Assembly (NCBI RefSeq): GCF_000565285.1
Contig: NZ_APVL01000030.1
Coordinates: 1 to 36,204, forward strand
Reading direction: 5' to 3'
Source of the DNA: Cytobacillus firmus DS1
GTDB taxonomy: Bacteria > Bacillota > Bacilli > Bacillales > Cytobacillaceae
DNA length: 36,204 nt
The first letter of the stretch is position 1, and each line of letters starts with the position of its first letter. Shown here in pieces: positions 29,401-36,204 of this stretch. A program made the translations under genes and the position numbers. The notes beneath the pieces are model-generated. The model ran no database searches, was not told the DNA's origin, and saw only the letters and a list, made by a program, of their open reading frames with translations.

Positions 29401-29945
29401 AAATGCTTAAAGAAGCGATTGAAGAACGAAAAGATAAGCTGGATGGCATCGAGGAAAAGCCGGCTAAAATTGAGATCGATCTGGATGTTGATGCCTATAT
29501 TCCTGATTTCTACTTGTCTGATGGCCATCAGAAAATTGAAATGTATAAGCGATTCCGCGGTATTTCATCTCTTGAAGAAGTAGAAGAGCTTCAGGATGAA
29601 ATGATCGACCGTTTTGGCGAATATCCGGATGAGGTAGGGTATTTATTCCAGATTGCCGAAATGAAGGCTTATGGTGAACTGGCAGGAGTCGAGACAGTTA
29701 AGCAATCCAAACAGGAAGTGCTGATTCTTTTATCTGAAAAGGCGAGCGAACATATAGACGGACAGAAGATTTTCCAGATTACCAGCAAATACGGCCGTAT
29801 GATCGGCCTGGGCATGGATGGAAAGAAGCTGAAAGCAGTCCTCCATATCAAAGGCATCAAAACAAATGAATGGCTTAACATTGCCTACGAAGTGATTAAG
29901 GGAATGCAGGAAGCTAAAAAGGAACAAGAACATCCAACTGCGTAA
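26406..29945 (+). CDS. mfd: Transcription-repair coupling factor Mfd
   Basis: Mfd displaces RNA polymerase stalled at lesions and recruits UvrA. At 1179 residues it is full length. The N-terminal UvrB-like module (SGSARTLFLSSIYEQSG onward) is followed by the RNA-polymerase interaction domain (VGDYVVHVNHGIGKYLGIE, LYVPVEQIDLV, about 497-560). The SF2 translocase follows, with Walker A GDVGYGKTEVA (about 649-659), DEEQ (about 750), TATPIPRT and QLRGRVGRSNR, and then the C-terminal D7 autoinhibitory domain. ATG 26406 has AGGAGGGG upstream; the frame continues 30 codons back through the repeat element. Confidence 0.98.
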   Translation: MFGLKEIISRQDDVSSILSGIEEGLREQMLAGLSGSARTLFLSSIYEQSGRPMLVVTHNLLQAQKLYDDIVNLAGDSEVFLYPANELIAAEMGIASPELKAQRIEALNYWSTNKTGIMIVPMAGLRKILPPPSHWQKYQLSLKIGDDLTEDQLKRFVQMGYVRSEMVSSPGEFSVRGGIIDIYPLTEADPVRIELFDTEVDSIRTFSLEDQRSKEKLTEISIGPATEIPLDSEQFQTIIEKLEKGLGSSLKKLKDDKAKTQLAQNVGYELEQLRMGNKPEQLFKYLSFAFEEGSSLVDYLPANGLIFIDEISRVQEMNDSLDKEEAEWYTSLLGEGQIIHDVKVSHTLKEFLHRSKHPITYMSLFLRHVPNTNPQNIINVTCKQMQNFHGQMHVLKSELDRWKKGKYSVVFLGPDEERIKKLQRVLEDYEIEAAFVSEDDPVLTGKIQITEGSLQTGFELPGQKLAVITEEELFNKRTKKKARRQKLSNAERIKSYSELKVGDYVVHVNHGIGKYLGIETLEINGVHKDYLHIRYQGSDKLYVPVEQIDLVQKYVGSEAKEPKIYKLGGNDWKRVKKKVQSSVQDIADDLIKLYAEREASKGFAFNPDGDMQREFEAAFPYQETEDQIRSIHEIKKDMERERPMDRLLCGDVGYGKTEVAIRAAFKAIADGKQVAILVPTTILAQQHYETMRERFQDYPIEIGLLSRFRTKKQQTETLKGLKAGTIDVVVGTHRILSKDIQYRDLGLLIIDEEQRFGVTHKEKIKQLKTNVDVLTLTATPIPRTLHMSMLGVRDLSVIETPPENRFPVQTYVMEYNGALVREAIERELARDGQVYFLYNRVEDIERKAEEISMLVPDARVTYAHGKMTENELESVMLSFLEGESDVLVSTTIIETGVDIPNVNTLIVHDADKMGLSQLYQLRGRVGRSNRVAYAYFTYRKDKVLTEVAEKRLQAIKEFTELGSGFKIAMRDLSIRGAGNLLGAEQHGFIDSVGFDLYSQMLKEAIEERKDKLDGIEEKPAKIEIDLDVDAYIPDFYLSDGHQKIEMYKRFRGISSLEEVEELQDEMIDRFGEYPDEVGYLFQIAEMKAYGELAGVETVKQSKQEVLILLSEKASEHIDGQKIFQITSKYGRMIGLGMDGKKLKAVLHIKGIKTNEWLNIAYEVIKGMQEAKKEQEHPTA

Positions 29946-30088
29946 TTCATGGACACAGTCCTGTCAATAAAATGAAATATTAGAAATGTTTATCTCATTC
30001 TGACAAGGGTATTTTTAAGTAAGGAGCATTTGGAATGTTTATCCGTAAATGGAATGAATAACATCTATGAGAAAAAGTTTTTGTGCAC

Positions 30089-30117
30089 GTATATAACTTT
30101 CCATATGAAAGATACTA
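30089..30117 (+). promoter_or_regulatory. Candidate sigma G promoter of spoVT
   Basis: GTATA (30089-30093) and GATACTA (30111-30117) with 17 bases between resemble the sigma G pattern, one mismatch in the -10 element and one base short. It would give a leader of about 175 bases that includes the repeat module at 30187. Confidence 0.5.
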
Positions 30118-30186
30118 AGTTCAAACATGGCGATGCATTCATTTTCTCCCAATTATGGATCATAGCCAGAAGAGGAAAGAGCAAGT

Positions 30187-30264
30187 GCTGGCATCTGCGT
30201 TCGCCACAGGACGTGGCGGTTTTTAGCAGATGTTCATACATCTTGATGGGCGCTTCCGCTTTTC
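30187..30264 (+). repeat. Repeat module upstream of spoVT
   Basis: GCTGGCATCTGCGTTC, GCCACAGGACGTGGCG, AGCAGATGTTCATACATC and GGGCGCTTCCGCTTTTC form two nested or adjacent hairpins. The GCCACAGGACGTGGCG core and the CGCTTTTC end are shared with 14600-14664. Bases 29946-30186 otherwise hold only the candidate promoter and no terminator for mfd that I can see. Confidence 0.65.
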
Positions 30265-30299
30265 TAAAAAATCATCAGATGAAAGTGAGGCAACGTTGG

Positions 30300-30836
30300 A
30301 TGAAAGCAACAGGTATAGTTCGTCGTATCGATGATTTGGGTCGTGTAGTCATTCCTAAAGAAATCCGCAGAACATTGCGTATTCGTGAGGGGGACCCGCT
30401 GGAGATTTTCGTGGATCGTGATGGAGAAGTCATCTTAAAGAAATATTCACCTATCAGTGAACTGAGCGATTTTGCAAAAGAATATGCAGAAGCCTTATAT
30501 GACAGCCTGGGAAATCCAGTGTTAATCTGTGACAGAGATACTTACATTGCTGTTGCAGGCGGTTCTAAAAAGGATTACTTAAACAAGAATATAAGCGATC
30601 TTGTTGAAAAAACAATGGAAGAACGCAGTTCAGTCCTGGTTAACCAGTCAGGCGATATTTCGCTTGTGGACGGGAACACTGAATCCTCCTCCGCTTATAC
30701 AATTGGCCCAATCATTGCAAACGGCGACCCAATTGGTGCAGTTATCATTTTTGCAAAAGAAGATACACTTGGCGACGTGGAACAAAAAGCAGTTGAAACG
30801 GCAGCAGGCTTCCTGGCCAGACAAATGGAATCATAA
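30300..30836 (+). CDS. spoVT: Stage V sporulation protein T
   Basis: SpoVT is the forespore regulator that fine-tunes the sigma G regulon. The N-terminal AbrB-like swapped-hairpin domain (ATGIVRRIDDLGRVVIPKEI to VILKKYSPIS) is paralogous to AbrB in this window. The C-terminal domain of about 120 residues is a GAF-like fold (FAKEYAEALYDSLGNPVLIC onward). The 178 residues equal the B. subtilis length. ATG 30300 is the family start; the frame runs 90 codons further upstream through the leader without coding signs. Confidence 0.97.
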   Translation: MKATGIVRRIDDLGRVVIPKEIRRTLRIREGDPLEIFVDRDGEVILKKYSPISELSDFAKEYAEALYDSLGNPVLICDRDTYIAVAGGSKKDYLNKNISDLVEKTMEERSSVLVNQSGDISLVDGNTESSSAYTIGPIIANGDPIGAVIIFAKEDTLGDVEQKAVETAAGFLARQMES

Positions 30837-30852
30837 AAATGAATACTTAATG

Positions 30853-30883
30853 AAAGGGGTAGCGGAATGCTGCCTTTTTTCTT
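30853..30883 (+). terminator. spoVT terminator
   Basis: GGGTAGC and GCTGCC(T) pair (one G-U) across GGAAT and are followed by six T. Confidence 0.8.
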
Positions 30884-30905
30884 TGGTGTGTAAACTCAGG
30901 ATTCA

Positions 30906-31055
30906 GTGCACAAAGAAGCATTCGCACACAAACCAGGGAAGCGCGCAAAAAGGCATAAAATCCGTGCGCAAAAACGGGAAATCCGCGCGAAAACCAAAAA
31001 AGCGCACGCAACCATCATAATCCCGCGCATAACCGAAAAATCCCGCACAAAGCCC
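30906..31055. repeat. Degenerate tandem array of GCGCAC-headed units
   Basis: About eight units begin with G(C/T)(G/A)C(A/G)C followed by AAAA and GAAATCC-like sequence. They start near 30906, 30924, 30941, 30964, 30985, 31002, 31025 and 31045, so spacing is 17-23 bases. All three frames on the plus strand encode Lys/Arg-rich low complexity, and none has a ribosome site. A TATAAT at 31064-31069 just after it is the likely yabM -10. Confidence 0.7.
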
Positions 31056-31093
31056 CAATATGCTATAATACTTTCGAATTCAATTGGAAGGAG

Positions 31094-32710
31094 ATGGGCA
31101 ACCTGAGGCCCGTTCAGACATCCGGAGATTTGTTTAGAGGTGCGTTTATCCTGACGATCGCTGCCCTGATTACAAAAATCTTAAGCGCAATTTACCGGGT
31201 CCCCTTTCAAAATATTGTCGGGGATGTAGGGTTTTATATATATCAGCAGGTTTATCCATTCTATGGAATCATCATTGTGTTATCTACATACGGGTTTCCG
31301 GTCATTATTTCTAAGCTTTATGCCGAGATGGCTGATTTAAAGAAAGAGCAGGATATTCAAAATTTATTTGCCGTTTCAGCCGTGGTTCTGTCCATAATAG
31401 GTTTTATCGGGTTTTCCATCCTGTATTGGGGCTCGGACTGGCTGGCTGTCAGGATGGGCGATCCGCAGCTGGCAATTCTGCTGAGAGTGGTGGCAGCCGT
31501 GTTTCTTATTTTTCCAATTCTGTCTCTCTTCCGGGGATATTTTCAAGGCAAAGGGGACATGGTTCCAACCGCTGTTTCCCAGGTAGGAGAACAGCTTATC
31601 AGGGTCATCACGATCCTGCTTGCCGCTTATGTGCTGGTTAAAGGAGGGAATTCCCTCTACATGGTAGGAGGCGGGGCCCTGTTCGGGGCCATTACCGGCG
31701 GAATCGTCGCCATCCTTATTTTATTCACCTTCTTTTATATAAAAGAAAGAAAAAGCCTGCCGTCCGCCATTTCAATTGATTTTAAACAAGGCGGCAAGCT
31801 GGCGAAAACGATTATCATACAGGGATTTGCCATCTGCATCAGCAGCCTGGTGCTTATTTTCATTCAGCTGGCAGATTCGTTTAATTTATACTCGCTTCTC
31901 CTGGCATCCGGAATGGAAGGAGAAGAGGCGAAGGCGCTAAAAGGCGTGTATGACCGAGGACAGCCGATTGTCCAGCTAGGCATTGTCGTGGCAACATCCA
32001 TGTCCCTGTCACTGGTGCCCCTCATTTCCAAAGAAAAAATGAGGAATCAGCCCGCATTCCTTCATAGTAAAATCAGACTTGCCCTTCAAATCGGCATTCT
32101 GGTTGGAGCTGCCGCAACCGTTGGGCTCTGGAATATCATAAAGCCTGCAAATATTATGCTGTTTGAAAACTCATCAGGGTCGGATGTCCTGGCGATTCTC
32201 AGTCTGCTGATTTTGCTGAGCAGCCTGATCATCACCATTACCGGCATTTTACAGGGACTGGGATTCATCTTTTTCCCGGCAGGAGCCATACTGCTTGGAT
32301 TTGCGGCAAAACTTGCCCTGAATACGCAATTGGTGCCATCATACGGCACAATCGGCGCAGCTGTGGCATCATGCATAGCCCTTGCGGCCGTCCTCATGCT
32401 TCTTATAGTAAAGCTTCAGGTATACTTGAAAATTTCATTGATTTCACTGCGCTTTCTTTTTGCGGCTGGATTCGCAGCACTAACAATGTCAGCTGTTCTG
32501 CAGCTGTACCTGCACGCCACAGCACTGCTGCCAATCCCGGAACCGGGCAGAACGTTTGCCGGATTCCAGGCATTAAGCGGCGTAGCACTGGGAGGCTTTA
32601 CGTATTTGTATATCATGTTTAAAGGCAATACTTTTAAAGAGGAAGAGCTTGCTTTACTGCCGCTTGGAAGCAAACTCATGTTTTTGCTTCCCAAAAAGAC
32701 TAGGAGATGA
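31094..32710 (+). CDS. yabM: Putative polysaccharide/lipid flippase YabM (SpoVB/MurJ-like MOP family)
   Basis: This 538-residue integral membrane protein has about 14 hydrophobic segments. It belongs to the polysaccharide-transporter branch of the MOP superfamily, which includes SpoVB and the lipid II flippase MurJ (YtgP). The N-terminal FRGAFILTIAALITKILSAI and FYIYQQVYPFYGIIIVLSTY are typical. Its specific substrate is unknown. ATG 31094 sits only one base after GGAG, an awkwardly close ribosome site, so the true start could differ by a few codons. It overlaps yabN by four bases or ends just before it. Confidence 0.9.
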   Translation: MGNLRPVQTSGDLFRGAFILTIAALITKILSAIYRVPFQNIVGDVGFYIYQQVYPFYGIIIVLSTYGFPVIISKLYAEMADLKKEQDIQNLFAVSAVVLSIIGFIGFSILYWGSDWLAVRMGDPQLAILLRVVAAVFLIFPILSLFRGYFQGKGDMVPTAVSQVGEQLIRVITILLAAYVLVKGGNSLYMVGGGALFGAITGGIVAILILFTFFYIKERKSLPSAISIDFKQGGKLAKTIIIQGFAICISSLVLIFIQLADSFNLYSLLLASGMEGEEAKALKGVYDRGQPIVQLGIVVATSMSLSLVPLISKEKMRNQPAFLHSKIRLALQIGILVGAAATVGLWNIIKPANIMLFENSSGSDVLAILSLLILLSSLIITITGILQGLGFIFFPAGAILLGFAAKLALNTQLVPSYGTIGAAVASCIALAAVLMLLIVKLQVYLKISLISLRFLFAAGFAALTMSAVLQLYLHATALLPIPEPGRTFAGFQALSGVALGGFTYLYIMFKGNTFKEEELALLPLGSKLMFLLPKKTRR

Positions 32711-32718
32711 ATCGCTTT

Positions 32719-34173
32719 ATGAAAAAAATAACCATTCTCGGACTTGGAGCAGGAGATTTGGATCAGCTTCCTTTTGGTGTATATCGACAGCTTAAAAATA
32801 CAGAGGCTCTTTACCTGCGGACTAAGGAGCATCCGGTTCTTCGTGATCTCGAACAGGAAGGGCTGGCGTATAAGTCTTTTGATTATATTTACGAAAAGCA
32901 TGAGCAGTTTGAAGAAGTATATGAGGAGATTTGTGAATTTCTCCTGAACGAAGCCCCTGCCAAAGAGATTACATATGGAGTTCCGGGGCATCCGCTCGTT
33001 GCGGAGCGTACGGTGCAGCTTCTCATAGAGCGTGCTCCCGAGAGAGGCATTGAGGTTACGATTGGAGGCGGACAAAGCTTCCTGGATCCTTTATTTCAGG
33101 CTTTGAAGATCGATCCGATTGAAGGGTTTCAGCTGCTGGATGGGACGGATCTGAAAAGAGATGAGGTCCAGGTGGCCCAGCACGTCATCATTGGACAGGT
33201 GTATGATCAGTTTATTGCGAGTGACGTCAAGCTGACATTGATGGAAAGGCTGCCTTACGATTACGAGGTTTATATTGTAACAGCTGCCGGCAGCAGTGAA
33301 GAGGTTATTAAAAAAGTGCAGCTACATGAACTGGATCATAATATGGAGCTGAATAACTTAACTTCGGTATATGTGCCCCCTGTAAAAGATGAGGCTGTCC
33401 TTTATAAGGATTTTTCAAAGCTGCGGAGCATTATCGCTGAATTGCGCGGACCAAACGGCTGCCCATGGGATAAAAAGCAGACCCATGAATCATTAAAGAA
33501 ATATTTAATCGAAGAAGCCTATGAACTGATTGAAGCGATTGATAATGAAGATACCGGGCATATGGCGGAAGAACTGGGAGATGTCCTTCTCCAGGTGATG
33601 CTTCATGCTCAAATCGGCGAGGATGAAGGCTATTTTGCCATCGATGATGTGATAGAAGGCCTTTCCGAAAAAATGGTCCGCCGCCATCCCCATGTCTTTG
33701 GCGATGTGCACGCTGAAAATGAAGAAGATGTCCTGAAAAATTGGCAGAGCATTAAGCAGGAGGAAAAGGGTGACAAACAGGAATCCATGATGGATTCTAT
33801 CCCGAAATCATTCCCGAGCTTAATGAGAGCTGCCGAAATTCAGAAAAAAGCAGCAAAAGCAGGCTTTGACTGGAAGGAAGTTGAGCCTGCCTGGGAGAAG
33901 GTAAAAGAAGAGATTGCCGAATTCGAGAAGGAAGCCGCGGACTTCAGCCCGGAGATGGAGCCGGAATTTGGCGATATCCTGTTTGCTCTTGTGAATATTG
34001 CACGTTTTTATAAAATGGATGCCGAAGAAGCTGTGAGAAAAACAAATGAAAAATTCATCCGCCGTTTTAAGTATGTGGAAGAACGGGTAATGATGAGCGG
34101 CAGAAAATTTGAAGACTTTACGCTCGAACAGCTCGATGAATTCTGGAATGAGGCAAAATCCAAAGGCTATTAA
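32719..34173 (+). CDS. yabN: MazG-type nucleotide pyrophosphohydrolase fused to a tetrapyrrole methylase domain (YabN)
   Basis: The N-terminal ~220 residues are a SAM-dependent tetrapyrrole methylase-like domain (ITILGLGAGDLDQLPFGVYR, YGVPGHPLVAERTVQ). The C-terminal part holds two MazG domains: the first is catalytic (GPNGCPWDKKQTHESLKKYL, EEAYELIEAI, EELGDVLLQV), and the second is similar with EFGDILFALVN. It hydrolyses non-canonical NTPs. The role of the methylase domain is not known. ATG 32719 (start MKKITILG) has GGAG 12 bases upstream and matches relatives; ATG 32707 overlaps the yabM stop and abuts the same GGAG. Confidence 0.94.
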   Translation: MKKITILGLGAGDLDQLPFGVYRQLKNTEALYLRTKEHPVLRDLEQEGLAYKSFDYIYEKHEQFEEVYEEICEFLLNEAPAKEITYGVPGHPLVAERTVQLLIERAPERGIEVTIGGGQSFLDPLFQALKIDPIEGFQLLDGTDLKRDEVQVAQHVIIGQVYDQFIASDVKLTLMERLPYDYEVYIVTAAGSSEEVIKKVQLHELDHNMELNNLTSVYVPPVKDEAVLYKDFSKLRSIIAELRGPNGCPWDKKQTHESLKKYLIEEAYELIEAIDNEDTGHMAEELGDVLLQVMLHAQIGEDEGYFAIDDVIEGLSEKMVRRHPHVFGDVHAENEEDVLKNWQSIKQEEKGDKQESMMDSIPKSFPSLMRAAEIQKKAAKAGFDWKEVEPAWEKVKEEIAEFEKEAADFSPEMEPEFGDILFALVNIARFYKMDAEEAVRKTNEKFIRRFKYVEERVMMSGRKFEDFTLEQLDEFWNEAKSKGY

Positions 34174-34190
34174 TAGAGGAGTGGCGTTAA

Positions 34191-34457
34191 ATGAGATTAG
34201 ATAAATTTTTAAAAGTATCAAGGCTTATCAAAAGAAGGACACTGGCAAAAGAGGTCTCTGATCAGGGAAGGATCACGATAAACGGACAGCAGGCGAAAGC
34301 AAGCTCCACTGTTAAAGTGGGAGATGAGCTTCAAGTCCGCTTCGGCCAGAAGCTGGTAACAGTCAAGGTGGAACGCCTCCAGGAAACAACCCGCAAGGAA
34401 GATGCGGCCGGCATGTATTCGATTGTGAAGGAAGAAAAAGTGGAATCGGAAGCATAA
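34191..34457 (+). CDS. rqcP: RqcP (YabO), S4-domain ribosome quality control factor
   Basis: RqcP is an 88-residue S4-fold RNA-binding protein. With RqcH it adds poly-alanine tails to stalled nascent chains on free 50S subunits. [20 protein letters not shown] and [20 protein letters not shown] are the S4 core, and the C-terminal tail is acidic. It lies 17 bases after yabN in the same operon, with a GAGG site before ATG. Confidence 0.96.
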   Translation: MRLDKFLKVSRLIKRRTLAKEVSDQGRITINGQQAKASSTVKVGDELQVRFGQKLVTVKVERLQETTRKEDAAGMYSIVKEEKVESEA

Positions 34458-34502
34458 GACGTATGAGATCCCGCTTTTGTTATATTATCAGAATTTATAT
34501 CA

Positions 34503-34722
34503 TTGAACTTCGATAACTGTCTAGCTCCAGGCGCCATCGGCTCGAGGTCATAAGCCGCTCCCTTCCAGAAGGAAAAAACACCTTCTTACAGGGATCGTCT
34601 TATGCTAGTCGTCCGGGCAGTCGCCTCAACATTTCTTTCAATCCGTCTAAAAGGTTAAAGAACAACCTTTCAGCCGGCTCGTCTTATGCTTGTCGCCGAT
34701 AGGCGGGCGCCTTGCGCTTTTC
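34503..34722 (+). repeat. Longest simple copy of the dispersed repeat, before yabP
   Basis: TTGAACTTCGATAACTGTCT, AGCTCCAGGCGCCATCGG, CTCGAGGTCATAAGCCG start the copy, and CTTATGCTTGTCGCCGATAG, GCGGGCGCCTTGCGCTTTTC end it. Inside are two inner hairpin units, CTTCCAGAAGG-type at about 34562 and AAAGGTT / AACCTTT at 34651-34670, with repeated GTCTTATGCT. This suggests an internal duplication of the centre. Confidence 0.88.
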
Positions 34723-34753
34723 CTGATGGCTTGTTCTATTTTAATCCCCCCAT

Positions 34754-34783
34754 TCATAAACATGTACAAAAAGGTTGTACTAT
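34754..34783 (+). promoter_or_regulatory. Candidate sigma E promoter of yabPQ
   Basis: TCATAAA (34754-34760) and TGTACTAT (34776-34783) with 15 bases between loosely fit the sigma E pattern KMATATT / CATACAHT. The yabP gene is known to be sigma E-dependent in B. subtilis. Confidence 0.45.
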
Positions 34784-34803
34784 GTGATTGCGGGGGATGA
34801 ATA

Positions 34804-35106
34804 ATGAGTCAATATTATGAGTCAAATTCAAACAAAACCAATGCTCAGGAACATGATGTCATTATGAGAGGCAGAAGGCTGCTTGATATTACGGGTGTTA
34901 AACAGGTGGAAAGCTTTGATAATGAAGAGTTTTTGCTGGAGACGGTGATGGGCTTCCTGGCGATTAGAGGACAGAATCTGCAGATGAAGAATCTGGATGT
35001 GGACAAGGGGATTGTTTCCATCAAAGGGAAGGTATTTGACCTTGTTTATATTGACGATCAGAATGGAGATAAAGCTAAAGGTTTCTTTAGCAAGTTGTTC
35101 CGATGA
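34804..35106 (+). CDS. yabP: Sporulation protein YabP
   Basis: YabP is a 100-residue protein of the YabP/YqfC family made in the mother cell. The conserved core is MRGRRLLDITGVKQVESFDN, FLLETVMGFLAIRG and LDVDKGIVSIKGKV. In B. subtilis its loss together with yabQ blocks cortex formation, but its biochemistry is unknown. No membrane segment is evident. It overlaps yabQ by four bases (ATGA), so the two are coupled. Confidence 0.95.
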   Translation: MSQYYESNSNKTNAQEHDVIMRGRRLLDITGVKQVESFDNEEFLLETVMGFLAIRGQNLQMKNLDVDKGIVSIKGKVFDLVYIDDQNGDKAKGFFSKLFR

Positions 35107-35735
35107 CACTGACCACTCAATTCGTGACCATGCTGGCGATGATTGGCATGGGAAGTGTATTTGGGGCTGCCCTTGATACGTATAATCGTTTCCTGCAAAG
35201 GACTAAGCGTAAAAGCTGGCTTGTCTTTATTAATGATATTCTTTTTTGGGTCGTTCAGGGACTGGCAATCTTCTATATTTTATTCCTGGTGAATAAGGGT
35301 GAAGTGAGATTTTATATTTTCATTGCTTTGCTGTGCGGATTTGCCGCTTATCAAAGTTTATTTAAGAAAATGTATCTGCGGGTATTGGAGATATCCATCA
35401 GGATGGCGATCTCCATATACCGCTTTTTCGTGAAAACCTTAACTTTGCTCATCTATAAGCCCGTCCAGGGTCTGATTATGGCGTTAATTGCGATTGCCGT
35501 CATGCTTGGAAAGGGACTTTATTCCCTTTTAAAGGTCATACTTCGAGTCTTTTGGTTCACCTTTAAGGCGGTTTTTCTGCCCGTCAAATGGATTTTGTCA
35601 CTTTTATGGAATCTTATGCCGAAAAAGATTAAAAAAACAGTCGAGAAGTTATATAATAAATTGGCAGGATATTTACAGCGGATAAAGAATTATGTTTTAA
35701 AATGGACAGCAAAGTGGAAAAAACCTAAAGAGTAG
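35103..35735 (+). CDS. yabQ: Spore cortex biosynthesis membrane protein YabQ
   Basis: YabQ is a 210-residue membrane protein needed for cortex formation. The N-terminal hydrophobic segments are at about residues 4-22, 38-62 and 68-84. Further hydrophobic stretches interspersed with Lys/Arg follow, ending in a strongly basic tail (KKIKKTVEKLYNKL, KWTAKWKKPKE). The conserved GAALDTYNRFL and LVFINDILFWVVQGL are present. It starts within the yabP stop codon. Confidence 0.93.
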   Translation: MTLTTQFVTMLAMIGMGSVFGAALDTYNRFLQRTKRKSWLVFINDILFWVVQGLAIFYILFLVNKGEVRFYIFIALLCGFAAYQSLFKKMYLRVLEISIRMAISIYRFFVKTLTLLIYKPVQGLIMALIAIAVMLGKGLYSLLKVILRVFWFTFKAVFLPVKWILSLLWNLMPKKIKKTVEKLYNKLAGYLQRIKNYVLKWTAKWKKPKE

Positions 35736-35750
35736 GGAGGGAATGCGGAA

Positions 35751-36161
35751 GTGAGTGCCACCAAGAAGAAAAATGTAGCCAAAATGGAAACCAGCTATGT
35801 CAAACAGCAGGAAGCAGCAGAGATCAGTGCTGGCCGGAGGAAAAAGCTTTTATTTCGCAGATTAGCAGCGTTTTTCACACTGGCAGCCGTCGTTTCATTT
35901 TTCATGATCTCCACACTCGTTTCGCAGTCTGCTGCTCTGGAAGAAAAAGTGGAAGAGAAAACCAGGCTGGATCAGGAGCTTTCTGACCTGAAGAAGAAAG
36001 AAGCTATGCTCGAAGAAGAAATTGTTAAGCTGAATGATGATGAGTATATCGCGAAGCTTGCCCGCAAGGATTATTACCTATCTGACAATAACGAAATCAT
36101 TTTTAACCTCCCTGAAGAAGAGACGGAAAAAGAAAAGAAAAAAGAAAAAAAGGCCGACTGA
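35751..36161 (+). CDS. divIC: Cell division protein DivIC (FtsB-like)
   Basis: DivIC is a bitopic septal protein that pairs with FtsL and DivIB in the divisome. A basic cytoplasmic N-terminus (about 42 residues) precedes one membrane segment (LAAFFTLAAVVSFFMISTLV). A coiled coil of about 50 residues follows (EEKVEEKTRLDQELSDLKKK) with YIAKLARKDYYLSDNNEIIF, then a Glu/Lys-rich tail. GTG 35751 has GGGAGGG upstream. At 136 residues it is slightly longer than in B. subtilis (125) because of the C-terminal charged tail. Confidence 0.95.
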   Translation: MSATKKKNVAKMETSYVKQQEAAEISAGRRKKLLFRRLAAFFTLAAVVSFFMISTLVSQSAALEEKVEEKTRLDQELSDLKKKEAMLEEEIVKLNDDEYIAKLARKDYYLSDNNEIIFNLPEEETEKEKKKEKKAD

Positions 36162-36182
36162 CTGAACTATACCCCGGATAGC

Positions 36183-36204
36183 GGACACTGATAAAAAAGT
36201 GCCC
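36183..36204. other. Imperfect hairpin cut by the window edge
   Basis: GGACACT and AGTGCCC around GATAAAAA can pair imperfectly after divIC. The element may continue beyond the window, so neither terminator nor repeat identity can be decided. Confidence 0.3.

Noticed and set aside
30030..30299. 90-codon N-terminal extension of spoVT
   Set aside because: SpoVT is 178 residues in relatives, starting MKATGIVRRID; the upstream frame covers promoter and repeat DNA.
30906..31055. Possible CRISPR array
   Set aside because: Units are only 17-23 bases, degenerate and without distinct repeat and spacer parts, and no cas genes are nearby.

Overview
The window is a chromosomal core segment from a spore-forming Bacillaceae bacterium (Firmicutes). 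Gene content and order follow the origin-proximal rrn-to-divIC region of Bacillus subtilis almost exactly. The sporulation genes csfB, yabG, sspF, spoVG, fin, spoVT, yabP and yabQ, together with recognisable sigma F, G, K, E, H and B promoters, fix the lifestyle. Dispersed structured repeats and protein details suggest a Cytobacillus/Mesobacillus-like genus, but this is an inference from general familiarity and was not tested.

Layout. Bases 1-392: the 3' end of 23S rRNA, a 23S-5S spacer carrying an inverted copy of a dispersed repeat, 5S rRNA and the rrn terminator. Bases 393-1167: csfB (gin) on the minus strand with its own sigma F/G promoter and terminator. Bases 1168-8261: yaaO, tmk, darA, a decayed yaaR, holB, ricT, yabA, trmN6, yazA and rsmI. 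Bases 8301-9353: abrB on the minus strand, facing rsmI, with tandem Spo0A boxes, a second distal pair of Spo0A boxes and a candidate small RNA or leader. Bases 9354-17743: metS, tatD, yabE, rnmV, ksgA, yabG and veg. Bases 17991-25716: sspF, ispE, purR, ridA, spoVG, glmU, prs, ctc and pth. Bases 25846-36161: fin, mfd, spoVT, yabM, yabN (mazG), rqcP, yabP, yabQ and divIC. The window ends just after divIC.

How the genes work together. The region mixes replication and cell-cycle functions (tmk, holB, yabA, divIC), translation and RNA maturation (metS, trmN6, rsmI, rnmV, ksgA, ctc, pth, rqcP), wall and isoprenoid precursors (glmU, ispE, yabE), purine/PRPP metabolism (prs, purR) and repair (mfd). 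It also holds a dense set of sporulation regulators: csfB and fin control the sigma F to sigma G switch, abrB, spoVG and ricT control entry, and spoVT, sspF, yabG, yabP and yabQ act later.

The most unusual content is outside the intact genes. yaaR, normally between darA and holB, is a pseudogene with several independent lesions. At least eight copies of a structured intergenic repeat, whose 3' edge ends in GCGCTTTTC, sit mainly just upstream of start codons; one lies inside the rRNA operon and one is a composite with a related element nested inside. Three intergenic loci carry degenerate tandem arrays (21-26 bp, 52 bp and 17-23 bp units). A different palindromic repeat lies between spoVG and glmU. 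I found no transposase, prophage, CRISPR array or tRNA gene, and no clearly new multi-gene system.
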